64,000 bases of DNA from Neurospora tetrasperma FGSC 2508 (Eukaryota; Ascomycota; Sordariomycetes; Sordariales; Sordariaceae). Under the pieces are notes generated by a model. That model saw nothing but the letters and a program-made list of their open reading frames with translations. It was not told the DNA's origin and did not search any database. The position numbers were made by a program, and so were the translations under genes. Location: positions 4,124,095 through 4,188,094 of the forward strand of contig NW_009799102.1 of NCBI RefSeq assembly GCF_000213175.1, given 5' to 3'. Shown piece after piece: positions 1 to 10,701 of this stretch (positions are counted from its first letter, which is position 1; every line of letters starts with the position of its first letter).

Positions 1-468
1 CCCGCCGTGCCGGCAGTCCCCGCCATTCCCGCCATTCCAGGCTTCCCAGGCTTTTCAGGCTTTCCTGATATTCCTGGTATTCCTGGTATTCCTGGTATTC
101 CTGCTGTTCCTGCTGTTCCTGCTATTCCAGCCATTCCCGCTGTGCCCGCTCTCTATCTCCCAGATGAAGACGTCTCGGAAGAACCCACCGTCGTCCGTCG
201 TCCCCAACCCAAGAGTAAAATCTCGGGGGCCTCCAATGCCGCCAGATCTCAAGCCTGGAAAGCGCTGATGAGAAAGTGGGAGACTTTCTCCATCACGCGC
301 ATGGCCCGCCGCCGCCGCAATCATGGCTCTACCTCGCGATTCCAGAAGCCATCCAAGCTCCGTCGCCAGTCGCCCATGTCTACCGCTGCTATGCCCGCCG
401 CTGCTATGGGAACGGCCAAGAAGCCGATTGACACTACGATCAAGAAGGAGGAGGGAAAGGAGGAGTAG
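1..468 (+). CDS. 3' part of a hydrophobic-Pro repeat protein (partial)
   Basis: The frame is open from the first base of the window to a TAG at 466-468, so only the C-terminal end of a gene is present. The first 45 or so residues are an almost perfect run of two- and three-residue units of the type IPG, IPA, VPA and FPG. A charged region (LYLPDEDVSEEP) and a basic tail rich in Arg, Lys and Ser follow, ending KKEEGKEE. I do not recognise a family. The repeat is low-complexity and resembles elastin-like or structural spacers. The true start or upstream exons lie outside the window. An opposite-strand frame (55-324) is a shadow of the repeat. Confidence 0.6.
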   Translation, partial: PAVPAVPAIPAIPGFPGFSGFPDIPGIPGIPGIPAVPAVPAIPAIPAVPALYLPDEDVSEEPTVVRRPQPKSKISGASNAARSQAWKALMRKWETFSITRMARRRRNHGSTSRFQKPSKLRRQSPMSTAAMPAAAMGTAKKPIDTTIKKEEGKEE

Positions 469-1097
469 AGGAGGGGGTTTGGGAATTTGGAGGAGAGGGT
501 ACCTCTACCTAGGTAGTTGGGATGAGCAAGTCCACTTGGGGACGGGAGCGAGGAAAGAGTGTATGATGGAGTCCAGGGTGTTGGGGGAAAGGAAGATTGG
601 AGTTGCTTCGCTAGAATCAGTCAGGACCTGGGAAAGGACGGGAGTGTAGGAGGGACCCGACGGATGTCTTGTGAAGCCGATTGACAAGGACAGAGGACGT
701 CCATCACGGTATCATTGAGAGTCTAGAAGTGTACCTAGGTACCTCTACTGTATCTACAGGCAGTTGCGCCTGGGCTGGAGGGGTAGATGCCCTGGAGATC
801 AGAATGGCGTGGCTAGTACCTCTAGAAGGCGTCCCAGAAGAAGGAAAGAGCGGTTGACAGGGAAAGGAGCAGGCAGGAATAGCATACAAGGCAGGACTCG
901 GAACATGGAAAGAAAAGCGGAGATAATAGATACGTCTAGAGTACTACCTTCCTCACGGCACTCTTGTGTCCGTCATGCCGACAACTTGAAGTGATTGCGT
1001 CCGTTTTCCCTTGCCAATTTTCTTGGGATTTCGACTTCCGTTGGTCGTAAGACTCCGACTATTTCCTCCCTCGATGTCCCAATTAGCCCAATCATAC
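469..1097. other. intergenic, no gene seen
   Basis: No convincing reading frame or RNA gene. Short TACCTAGGTA-type motifs occur near 508 and 731. Confidence 0.5.
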
Positions 1098-1505
1098 CTA
1101 GGTACGACGGAAGTCGTCGTAGTTGAACTTTGGTGGCTTCTCTTCGACCACGGCCTTTTCCTGGTCGATTTGAACCCCCAAGTCCTTGGCGCCCCTCACA
1201 ATCAGCACCCCATCACTCAGCAGGTTCTTGAGAGGGTGGCTTCGGGAAGTTAGGTAGCTTCTTGATGACGGCACTGCTGGTCGTTTCCTGCTCAACGCGT
1301 TCCCTAGTGGCCTGCTACGGCTCACCATCGGGTTGTGTGAGATGGGCAATTCTATCCACCATTTCAACATACCAGAAGCCTCAGAAATGTACCGGCTCGC
1401 CTCGTCCCCCAGTGGATGGAACGGACAGCCTTTGGCTGTGTGGCGTGCCGCCTTGGACGTTTGCCCTACCCTTGCGACTCCGACGGCTCTTTTCAGCAAC
1501 CACAT
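1098..1505 (-). CDS. possible small protein, unrecognised
   Basis: An open frame of about 135 codons runs from an ATG at 1505 to TAG at 1098-1100. The N-terminus (MWLLKRAVGVARVGQ) is basic and hydrophobic and could be a mitochondrial presequence. A conserved-looking stretch CPFHPLGDEAS follows, and the end is FNYDDFRRT. A good donor (GTATGT) sits after the codons for EAS, and a branch-like CCTAAC with an acceptor lies further on, so part of the frame may be an intron of a length divisible by three. There is no homologue I can name. It could equally be a chance frame. Confidence 0.25.
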   Translation of the reverse strand: MWLLKRAVGVARVGQTSKAARHTAKGCPFHPLGDEASRYISEASGMLKWWIELPISHNPMVSRSRPLGNALSRKRPAVPSSRSYLTSRSHPLKNLLSDGVLIVRGAKDLGVQIDQEKAVVEEKPPKFNYDDFRRT

Positions 1506-1931
1506 AAACAATAACAACTAAAACAACATGACGAGTGGTGTGTTCACTTCATTCGATATCTTGCCACAGCCTTCGCTGGACCGCCTACAGCTGGATCGGA
1601 GCGTACTCTGGGTAATCCCCTTCCTATTGTGGTTCTGCTGTTCTATTGTGCCTCTCGTGAGACATGGGATGGAAATCTGTCAATAGGTGAATGTGAATAA
1701 GGTTACCGTCCATCAAGAACCTGCAAGTGAAATGTGTGGCAGCTGGCAGGATCATTCAATGCTCGTCCTTCCCCATCTATAAAATCTCTCCATCAAGACT
1801 TGGACCTGAAGTCGAACGTCGTCTCTTCTCGAGAATTGGAAACCACATTACTTCGAACTCACACACCAAAGTCATCACAACCTTTTCTCATTTTCTCCAA
1901 CCATCTCCTCCACTCACAGAAAGTCAGCAAA
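1506..1931. other. intergenic / 5' leader of the 1932 gene
   Basis: No gene seen. The stretch just before 1932 is CT- and CA-rich, as is common in fungal leaders. Confidence 0.5.
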
Positions 1932-2658
1932 ATGGCATCCACCACGGCCATGACCAAGCATTGGCTCGAGCACGACGCCATTCCCATCCCCGCGCCGCGC
2001 TACTCGCCGCGAACGGATGCAGATGGCAAGCCCATCTTTGCCCCCACGGAGAGCAAGGTCAGTTCGAATTCATCCCTCTCCCCCATCCTTCCTTGGTGAA
2101 AAAGAAATACTAACCTCACTCCCCAATTCACAGAAGCCCTCTACGGCAGACTTTCTCCGTCCTCCCCGCGATGACGAGGGCAACCTTGTCACCCTCCCAC
2201 TGCTCGCCGCTCTCCGCGCCCGCAAGGCTGCTCGCGCCGCTGCCTCCGCTGCTTCTCCCAAGAAGAAGACCAAGACCAAGACCGTCGGCCCCAAGAAGAA
2301 CGACCCGCGCCCCGTTTTCTTTTCTGGCTGCATGCCCGGCTCCCAGCCCGGCCGCGTCCTCTGGCTGCAAGGCCTCGATTACTTTGCCGCCTCCCGCGCT
2401 GAACTCAAGGCGGGAAAGAAGGGTGGAAGCGGCAACGGTCGTAGTCGCCCGCCGAAGCACGTTCGCGAGCAGAATGCACACAAGGAGGAGGCGCTAGCTG
2501 AGAAGCAGTGCAAGTTCATCGAGAAAAGTTGTCCGGGGGTGAAGTATGGGGAGGATAAGGAATGGAAGAGAAGGGAGAAGGAGGAGAAGGAGAGGGTGGG
2601 GAGGGAGGCGATTGTCAGGAGGATCAAGGAACAGATTGAGAAGGGGGTTCGATATTGA
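1932..2658 (+). CDS. basic two-exon protein, unrecognised
   Basis: Exons 1932-2057 and 2134-2658 are joined at a GTCAGT donor and a CACAG acceptor (76-bp intron), giving 216 residues. The start ATG follows an AGCAAA context and is the first in frame with the coding pattern. The protein is Lys/Arg-rich: a KKKTKTKT patch lies near residue 95 and a charged helix (KEWKRREKEEKERVGREA) near the C-terminus. The middle part has RPVFFSGCMPGSQPGRVLWLQGLDYF, the least charged and probably most conserved stretch. No known domain is visible. A nuclear or nucleic-acid-associated role would be a guess from composition only. Confidence 0.65.
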
Positions 2659-3642
2659 AGACGGGGTGGTGGTGGGATGCTGAGGATTGGTAATAACTAC
2701 CTACCTACGAGTAACGGGATACTATGTTGGCAATGAGAAATGAATTGGGAAAGGATGAACAGAGATATAACCAGGGACAATACCCCTTGATGAATATACG
2801 CATGCTCCTACTTCAGGTACATTAAGGGTTTTTGACAAAAGACAATGTGAGGTTGATACCACCATCCAGTCGTAACTGTAGAGACCTTCACTCCCCTTAT
2901 TTATGGCCTTCTCCTCTTCATACTCTCTCCTCGTGCTCCCAGTCCAGTTAGCAACCAGCCAGCTGGTCCTCGCCATACTCACACAACCAGGTCATCATGT
3001 TCTTGAAAGTGCTAATGACATCTCCATTTCCCGCAGTGGAAAGAAATCAGGTTTCGAGTTACCTGCGTGTACGTCACCGACCACCAAAGCACGTAGTATT
3101 TCACACGGCTTTGATCTGTCGAATCACTCCAGTCGAAACCAGGTCAAAGCAACCTCCCTAAGGTAGGTATTTAATCCGAAAAATGTTTTGAACTTCTCGA
3201 TTCACATGTGTATTTAAAATTGCAAACAGGGATGCGTCCAAGAGTCTGTAAGGCAGGTGCCCTTCTACATTAGCAAACCTCTCCTTCCTTCATAAACATG
3301 CCTACCCCTCTTCTATCAAGATGCTCTGTCCTTCATCCCCTACTCTGGTAAACCCAGCCAAAAGCCGACTCGGGGTAGAAGTGCTTCAAAATACATCTGC
3401 ATGAATACAATGTCGCGCCATCTGATTTCACCTTCCAGAACAAACCCTTTCACCGCACACCTCTGACGATGGATCAACACATGTAATGAACCAACAAAGC
3501 TTCATCGCAGAACTCAAATCCTCTGGAACATTCTACATCCTTGAGAAACACCCCTGGACTTTCCGAAAACGGAACCTTATAAGAGGTAAGACAGGCTCGT
3601 TCAGGATACATGACAGGAGGGAAATGTGTCAAAACTACCATT
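2659..3642. other. intergenic, no gene seen
   Basis: Convergent 3' ends of the two neighbouring genes. Only short chance frames were seen. Confidence 0.5.
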
Positions 3643-4713
3643 TCAATGGTACAAGTGCACCTCAATCGATCGAGACAAGGCGCGATCAACCGGGTTTCCC
3701 TCAAGCAATCCCTTGTACCTCTCACGGCCGCCGACGATGGACGACGGTACCCGAAGCTCAGACTCGTATGCTTGTTCCAACTTTTCCTTTGTGGACCGAA
3801 TAGCCTTCGCTTCGTCAACAACTTCTTGAACCTCCTCCGGCGACATATTTTCGATCGAAACACGCCACCGATCGATGATTGCACGACTCGAGTCGTACAT
3901 GGCCTGCGTGATCTGGGCGCGCTCCAGAAGTTTATCGAGCTCTGCCACTCTGGCCTGGCACACGTCGCAAATTCGCTGAATTTCGAGAACTGACCCGTTG
4001 ACAAAGTCGCGCAACTTGGGGGGACCGCCGCGGGTGTGGTGGGTAGTGTTGAGCTCGGTATACCGCGCGTTCCAGATGCAGGCTTCCACATATAACTTCA
4101 AGTCGAAAAGCGTGCCTGATTCTTTCAAGCAGAAATAGAGACGGTCGAGGACCGGGGTGGGCGGTTTGACATGGCCATCCTTCCAGCCCTTAAGAGCCTC
4201 CAACTCCCGCTCAATAAAGGGGACTTGGTGCTCAGTGTCCTGCAAGTCGAACCACGACCAACCCCTTTCCTTCTTTGCATCCTCTTTGCACTTCTTATCG
4301 TTGGCGCGCACCCCTTTGTTTTTCAAGGCTTTTTGGTGCGCCTTCTTGCGTTCCTTCTTGTGGGCTTCTCTGGCTTTTTTCTCATCCTTTTCGTCAAAGG
4401 CCCAACGTACAACAGTAGCCGCCCCTTCGTGCATTTCATATACAAGTTTCGCTTTGACTTCATGTTTCTTGTCCGAAACATGCTTGACGACTCTTTCGAA
4501 GAGAAGCTTGACAAAGAGATAAAAGGCTCCGTCCTGAACAACCGATTCACGGCTCATTTTGCTAGCCTCGGTGTGAAGAAGCTGCAAGGCCGAGACCAGT
4601 GTGGGTGAATTCAGTATATCCGAGGTCGTAAACAGGTTGATAAGTCGCTGCGATTCATCGGCAATCTCGCCCGCAGGCCTGGACTGCCATTCGATCTCCG
4701 CTTCGTTCGACAT
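3643..4713 (-). CDS. Lys-rich helical protein, unrecognised
   Basis: A single exon of 356 codons from ATG 4713 to a stop at 3643. Residues 1-110 look globular and helical (ESQRLINLFTTSDILNSPTL). Residues about 110-150 are extremely Lys-rich (KKAREAHKKERKKAHQ), suggesting a nuclear localisation signal or RNA-binding patch. Residues 160-356 are again helical, with a CDVC pair and heptad-like stretches (AELDKLLERAQITQAMYDSS). There is no signal peptide or membrane segment. I cannot assign a family. Codon use in this frame is typical of the neighbouring genes, which supports it as real. Confidence 0.7.
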   Translation of the reverse strand: MSNEAEIEWQSRPAGEIADESQRLINLFTTSDILNSPTLVSALQLLHTEASKMSRESVVQDGAFYLFVKLLFERVVKHVSDKKHEVKAKLVYEMHEGAATVVRWAFDEKDEKKAREAHKKERKKAHQKALKNKGVRANDKKCKEDAKKERGWSWFDLQDTEHQVPFIERELEALKGWKDGHVKPPTPVLDRLYFCLKESGTLFDLKLYVEACIWNARYTELNTTHHTRGGPPKLRDFVNGSVLEIQRICDVCQARVAELDKLLERAQITQAMYDSSRAIIDRWRVSIENMSPEEVQEVVDEAKAIRSTKEKLEQAYESELRVPSSIVGGRERYKGLLEGNPVDRALSRSIEVHLYH

Positions 4714-6220
4714 TGTTATCGCTTTGTTGCCGGAGGTGATGTGGTGGGGTGTTCGGACTTGGTAGGTGAAACGGGGTGTAGACCGAAGAGAAAAGAGGGA
4801 AGTCCGAGGTCGACGTGTGAGGTGTTACTGCTTCGTTGGTGTTCAAGTAGAGGGAGCGAGTATCAAAGAGAGAATGAGGAAAGAGAATGATCAGGTCGAG
4901 AGCGGATGCTGTGGTAGTGTGGTGGCGTATTTGGCCTTGGTATGGGAGTGTGTCTGAAGACTGAAGAGAAGAGGGGAGAGGAAAGTCTTGGGATTAAGGG
5001 TGGGCATTGAGGAATTCTTATATGTTCTCGGGGCTGTTTGAATGTGCTCTAGAAGGTACCTATTATGCGTCGTGGTGGGCGTACACCGACGTATAACCGG
5101 ACTTCCGACTATACATACCTCTAGGTAGAGATATTCTGGAGGTTTTGTAGAGGTCAGTACGGGCATAAAGAAAATGCTCGATTTTCTAATCATACATGAG
5201 GCACATGTAACACGAACGCGAGGCTCCTGCAAAGACTCGGGCCATCCGTTCTCAACCACCAAGGAAGGAGGCATAGGTATATGTGGTTTGTAAGCATACT
5301 GCAACATTTATGCCCGGTAGAAGAAGATAAGGCACTTGGGAAATTGAATCTACAGTATTTCGGGGCTACAACACGTCTCCCGAAATCTATTTTTTGGCTG
5401 GCATACGCATGTCTGTCTGCATGGGGTTACCTGCTACCTACCTCTACCACTGTGTCTGAATTCCCTGGAAGTTAAAAGCGGATATCTTGCCCGATTCTTT
5501 GCGGCATACGCATCACCGGATTTCCGAGTACTGTAACCAAATCCTACCTCGAGGCTTTATAAGAGGGCCGGGCATTGCGTTTTTTTTATACCGTCCCTAC
5601 CACGCAGTTATCTGTACCTAGCTTCGGCAAAACCTTGCTTTATTTGTCAATCAAAGGGCGAAAGAAATTTCAGAATAAGCGGCACGCTGCACGATAGGAC
5701 AATAGGAGGTGGGTAAGACCGACAGACAGGTTCAGTCCATGGGGGCTGGGCCGAGAAATACCAAGGGCACTACCTAGGTAGGTACAGTTCGAGACACCAT
5801 CAGTCTCTTGTAGATAGCTAGGTATGTTTGAAATACAGATGGGCGACCGGAACCAACACTGTCATGGAATAACAACGGCCCAATTAGACAAGGAAAAAGT
5901 TGAGAGACACGGATTGAAGTAGACACTCACTATTATAGCGAAATGCATATGAATCTTGGGATAAACGACAGGCCAGAATCCTCAACCCAATCCTTCGCGC
6001 AAAGCGAGGTCCCTCCCCTCCCCAAATGGGGCTGCCAGAGGCATCACGGCAGTGAGCAGTAGGCGGGATGTGCAATACAAACAAGTAACCGTACTCCATT
6101 AACATGCTTTTCCTGCAAAAAATAATACAACCAACCATATATCTGTATCTTACACCACCGATCAACTCCTTTTATCCCCTTGCCATGTCCCAAAGACCAT
6201 ACCTACCACCTTGGCATCTA
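4714..6220. other. intergenic, no gene seen
   Basis: About 1.5 kb without a convincing gene. It holds short CCTAGGTA motifs near 5110 and 5771. At 5293-5322 a stretch resembles the inner part of the inverted repeat at 38.47 kb. Confidence 0.5.
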
Positions 6221-7879
6221 CTAAACACCAACCCCCAACCCCTTCTTAGTCGGGGGCTTGGGCCCAATCCTCTCCTTCCCACCCATCCACCCCCTCAAAA
6301 CCTCCGGAATGACCACCGTACCCGTCTCCTCGTCCCAGCCATTCTCCAACAACGCGGCCAGCACTCTCGGCACCGCCATGGCCGTCCCGTTCACCGTAAA
6401 CGGATAACCGCCCTCAATCATCTTGCCATCCTCGCCCTTTAGCCTCGTCGCCAGCCTTCTAGCCTGATAATCAGTGCATATGCTCGCGCTCGTGACCTCG
6501 CCCCACCCTTCGTTGCGTTCCCTCCTGCTCGGGAAAAAGGCCTCAATGTCAATCTTGCGCGTGGCCGAAGCACCGAGGTCGTGCGTGGGCATCTCTAGCA
6601 CGCGGCAGTGCAGACCGAGGGAAGACAAGAGGTCGGTTTGCAAGTCGACAATCTCGTTGAACACGTCGGTCGCCGAGTCGAGAGAGGGGTACGTCCACCC
6701 GAAGAGCTCGACTTTGGTGAACTCGTGCACGCGGTACAAGCCCTTGGTCTCGAGGCCGCGGGAGCCGGCTTCGGCACGGTAGCAGCGCGAGACGGCGACG
6801 TATTTCAGGGGAGAAAACTCGGAGATGTCGCCGGGGCAGAGAAGCATTTTGGAGGCGTGCATGCCCGCGAGCGGGATCTCCGAGGTGCCGGCCATGGAGA
6901 GCTCGGGCTTGCCGCGGGCGGCGTCGTCGGCGGATTGGGCGAGGGCATAGATTTGCGTTTCGCCGTTCTGGTCGCGCGGCTGGAAACCGCAGGCCGAGGC
7001 GATGTGCGAGTAGACCATGGAGGGCGGGCTGACTTGGCGCCAGCCGGAGCGCACGGCGAGGTCGAGGGCGTAGGCGATGAGTGCTTGCTCGAGCTGGGCA
7101 GCTTCGTCGAGCAGGAAGTACCAACCCCAGCCCGAGGTGGTGCCGGCGGAGGCGAAGTCGAAAAGACCCAGCTCGTTGCCAATGTGAACGTGGGAACGCC
7201 AGACGCGGTCGGAGGCCGAAGGGACGGGTTCGGGGTGTTCGTTGATCAAGGATAGAAGTTTGGGTTCGGGGCCCCGGGGAGATTCTTCCGAGGTGAGGTT
7301 GGGGATGGCCAGGGCGAGGGACTCGATCTCGGAGAGAATACGTGTTTCTTCGGCTTCGATGGTCGAGAGGAGAGACTTGAGCTTGCGGGCTTCGGCAATG
7401 AGTTCGTCCCTCGTCAGGAACTTGGTGCCCGCTGCGATGGTGTCGGCATTTTCGTCACGGATGGAACCGGGGTCGGTGAGCTGGCGGCGTAGGATATTGG
7501 AGCGTTCACGAAGAGAGCGAGCCTCGCGCTGCTTGGCTTGCCATTGAGCGTGGAGGTCGTTGATGCGTTGTGGGTAGGCGGCTTGTTGGTGGTAGTTGCG
7601 CTCGATGCAGTTTTGGGCGTGGAGGTCTGGGTTTTGGCGGATGTGCTTGATATCGACGACGGGCTTGGGGGCTATGCTTGGTCGAGAAGCAGCCGCTGGG
7701 GAGTCTGATAATTGTTGTTGTTGTTGTTGTTGTTGAAGGAAGCGGGAGCTGTTATGGAGAGAAGCGATGCGCGGTGTTTGTATAGAGGTAGTAGTAGTAG
7801 GTCGGCGGAAGACGGGGCGTGTCCGGGTGAGGCATTGGAGACAGGTGTATGGCCGCATGGCCAGTCGCGACGGTCTCAT
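6221..7879 (-). CDS. seryl-tRNA synthetase, mitochondrial type
   Basis: A single exon of 552 residues with ATG at 7879 in a good context (CCACC before it). It charges tRNA-Ser with serine, and the N-terminus (MRPSRLAMRPYTCLQC, Arg-rich, no acidic residues) predicts import into mitochondria. Residues about 45-57 are a Gln run encoded by repeated CAA. Residues about 95-205 form the helical tRNA-binding arm (HAQWQAKQREARSLRERSN). The class II core follows. Motif 2 is CYRAEAGSRG near residues 363-372, followed by GLYRVHEFTKVELF. Motif 3 is NGTAMAVPRVLAALLEN near residues 493-510. This matches the organellar SerRS (yeast Dia4) branch, an assignment by inference. The open antisense frames over it are codon-bias shadows. 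Confidence 0.93.
   Translation of the reverse strand: MRPSRLAMRPYTCLQCLTRTRPVFRRPTTTTSIQTPRIASLHNSSRFLQQQQQQQQLSDSPAAASRPSIAPKPVVDIKHIRQNPDLHAQNCIERNYHQQAAYPQRINDLHAQWQAKQREARSLRERSNILRRQLTDPGSIRDENADTIAAGTKFLTRDELIAEARKLKSLLSTIEAEETRILSEIESLALAIPNLTSEESPRGPEPKLLSLINEHPEPVPSASDRVWRSHVHIGNELGLFDFASAGTTSGWGWYFLLDEAAQLEQALIAYALDLAVRSGWRQVSPPSMVYSHIASACGFQPRDQNGETQIYALAQSADDAARGKPELSMAGTSEIPLAGMHASKMLLCPGDISEFSPLKYVAVSRCYRAEAGSRGLETKGLYRVHEFTKVELFGWTYPSLDSATDVFNEIVDLQTDLLSSLGLHCRVLEMPTHDLGASATRKIDIEAFFPSRRERNEGWGEVTSASICTDYQARRLATRLKGEDGKMIEGGYPFTVNGTAMAVPRVLAALLENGWDEETGTVVIPEVLRGWMGGKERIGPKPPTKKGLGVGV
7712..7736 (+). repeat. TTG trinucleotide repeat coding poly-Gln
   Basis: About eight tandem TTG units (CAA on the coding strand) inside the seryl-tRNA synthetase gene, encoding the Gln run near residues 49-56. 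It is a likely length polymorphism. Confidence 0.8.
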
Positions 7880-8631
7880 GGTGGGTGGGCGATTGACGTT
7901 GTTGATGTGGATGTTATAAGGTATTAATTAGATACGAGTCTACGGACTGACTCTACTAGCAGCTGAGCTCTGGAGTTGTGGTGGTTGACGAGACAACGGT
8001 CGTTATCGAGGTTATTGTGACACCTTATCGCGGGGAAAAATTAAGTGGAGAGAACAGGAAGGGTGGGAGCTATGACCAACAGCGAGCTTTCATCAGGTCA
8101 TTCCATGCATTGAATTGGAGTGTGCGACTGTGACGGTAACAGTTACGGTAACAGTACGTGTAACAGTCACAAAACAGCATATCGAGGCCTTCATTGAACG
8201 TTATAGATTGTAATTCGGCTAGTCGTCGTCAGCCGCGGCAAATGGTCCGTGCTTCTCCCGTCCATTGATTCGATGCGAACTGGATTGGACCACTTTCACG
8301 ATGGCTACTCTGACGTCATCTTCAATATTGTCGACCTCAATAGTCTCGTTGGTGGTGTACACTAGTCTACTATGTAGTAGTGCCGTTCTTCAGCCTCAAC
8401 ACGGCACGGCACGGGACGGCAGAAGGCGGGCAGTTTTCAACGACGGACAACTTACCTTTTGAATGCCATCACCTCAGCAAGCAATTGTACCTGCATACAT
8501 ACACTACATACGTACAGTACACTGCTCTCAGCTATATCAGAAACACCATTATGATTCACGCCAAGACGGCCAGGACGCATCAAATCTAGATCTCTCACCA
8601 CGTCTCAGCTTTGCTGCCAGATCCCAGAGAG
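7880..8631. other. intergenic, no gene seen
   Basis: A short cluster of GGTAACAGT-like octamers lies at 8134-8168. No gene was seen. Confidence 0.5.
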
Positions 8632-9020
8632 ATGGCCAAGCACGCGCCTCCATCTGCCTCCACACCAGGGGTCTTCCCTTCCCCAGCCAAGGCAAACCCT
8701 CCGAGATTAGCCAATTCTCTCCCAAACCGAAAACCGAACTCTGTTCCGACGCCGCTCTCTTTTGATCTCTCAAACGCGACAGTCGCGGCGTGGATCACGG
8801 CACAGTATCGAGGAAAGACATTGTTAATGATCCACCCGGTGAGTGATGGAGTGGCAAAGTGGTCATTGGCATCAGATCGAAATCTCGGATGCAGAAAAAC
8901 CATCGGCTTTATTGACAGACTAACGCACCTACGTCCCCAACGGTGGGCTCTTAGGGCTCCGTGGGACGGCAGAGACGGGATTCCGGCATGGGCTGTGACG
9001 TAGTCCAGTGTAGGACATAG
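8632..9020 (+). CDS. possible small two-exon protein
   Basis: A candidate gene. ATG 8632 is in good context (AGAG before ATGG). Exon 8632-8838 encodes a Pro/Ser-rich N-terminus and then SFDLSNATVAAWITAQYRG. It ends at a perfect donor (GTGAGT). A branch-like ACTAAC and a CTCTTAG acceptor lead into exon 8955-9020, ending at TAG, for about 90 residues. I recognise no family. The overlapping opposite-strand frame (8595-9047) is comparably long, so this call rests on the splice signals and remains weak. Confidence 0.3.
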
Positions 9021-10701
9021 CACACTATGCACACACTCGAGATACACTACACTACACGGTTACTATTGAGTTCAGCTGGTGGACTTAAGAGGATGCCGAG
9101 TGTTGATCGCAATTCCAGCTGGCGACTGTTGGCAGTGTCAAGGGCTGGTTGCTTGTACTGTGTAGTAGGCTAAAGGACTGAGTATTAAATCGAAGAAGTG
9201 TTGGTTGAGTGTGTTGACTATTCAACCGTTCTCTGTTGAACATCCTGTTGTTGACATGACAGAGGACAAGACACATGTTGTGTATCCATTCGTGGTAAGA
9301 GATGGAGTGATGTCAGGGACTCGGGTCGGGCTGCACAAGCCAAGTTGGAGTGCATACTGTACCTACATAACACAGGATGAACGAGCTGCATATTGCCGAT
9401 ATGCACACTACCGTAAGTACTATTTCAACTTCATTGTAGTGTGGTGGTTCAGGAACCTGACGAGACACACGACACCACACCACACCCACCACGGAATGCC
9501 AGAGGAATGTCAACAGAAGACACTGGCATGCCACAACGAAGTCAACTGAAAAGAAAGAAGAAAAAAAGGCAGGCTGATGGAGGTGTGGACCCCAAACAGC
9601 CACAAGAAAGAGCACTGACCAATCACACACACCGGGCTTGACAAATCGGGGTCCATCTGTTATGTGAAACAGGGAACGGATGTCGCTAACCGGCCTGGGG
9701 CGTTCAGTGGCTGAACCTGGGGGAAAAGATCCACAGGAGACTGCTGCACCCCTGGAATCAGATGGAGGCCGGGCTAATCCCAAATGGACAGAGGGCCCCA
9801 CCGTTGTCAGAAATGCAAACCGCAAAAAGGCAAACTGAAACTGGAAACAACGAGAAACATGCGATCCGGGAAGGCACATTCACAGACCGGCACGGTACTG
9901 TACAGAGCAGTACCTTACGGCAGTACCAGTCCTATCAAGCCTTACAAGGACCAATAATAGGGTGGGTGTCGGTATTCTATTGCGAGAAAAAGCAGCAGCT
10001 TCAGTTTACAACACGAAAATGGCTAGGTCCGGATCCGAAAGCCAAGCCATCAACAAGATCCAATACGATGTATTCATTTTGATAATGCCTACACAGTATA
10101 CTACTGTACAGTAGACAAGCCAGTAAGTATGGGATTGTACCAAGTAACAACTGATACGATACAGTACTTTCACAGTTACGATACTGTACTGTCAAAGAAC
10201 GAAGTGAACTGAGGAAGAAAAAAAAAAACTTTTGAAGGTGAACAACAATAAGTCCCTTGAATTCCTCCCACATCTCACCCTCACTTTCAATCCTCTTCGC
10301 TTTCTTTCCTCTTCTCTGACAATCATCTTTGTGTTTACCCTCTCATCAATTCCTAACCTGGAAATACCACATCCAATCGCGTTCATTACTCTCCACATTC
10401 GTTCCCTCGGCGTTGCTACCGTTACGTTACCGCATCACCAGCCAACCACAGTCTTTATCTCGCTCTCTCTCCCTCTCTTTGTTGTTGATCACCATCCTTT
10501 GAGTTCAAATTTAGAAGAGAAAAAGCTTCGATAAACTCCGGCCATCTGCTCCACTTCACCGACTCTCGTTCGCCAAGGCCGCCGTCCAGGTCCTGAGATC
10601 ACCGCCGCGGCCTGTTTCCCCACACATTCCACCAAACCATCGACGGCGACCTGGACCCACCCCTCTGACGTCCGCGTCCAACTACTAGTACCTCTTCAGC
10701 T
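9021..10701. other. intergenic and long CT-rich 5' leader
   Basis: No gene seen. The last 450 bp before 10702 are CT-rich with little G, typical of a long 5' untranslated leader of the channel gene. A 12-A run lies near 10217. Confidence 0.5.

Noticed and set aside
8134-8168. Repeated GGTAACAGT units considered as a CRISPR-like array
   Set aside because: Three or four imperfect octamers with no spacers, and the organism is eukaryotic.
9313-9879. 188-codon minus-strand frame
   Set aside because: No coding-type third-position bias and many rare residues in clusters. Intergenic position between the 8.6-9.0 kb candidate and the channel leader.
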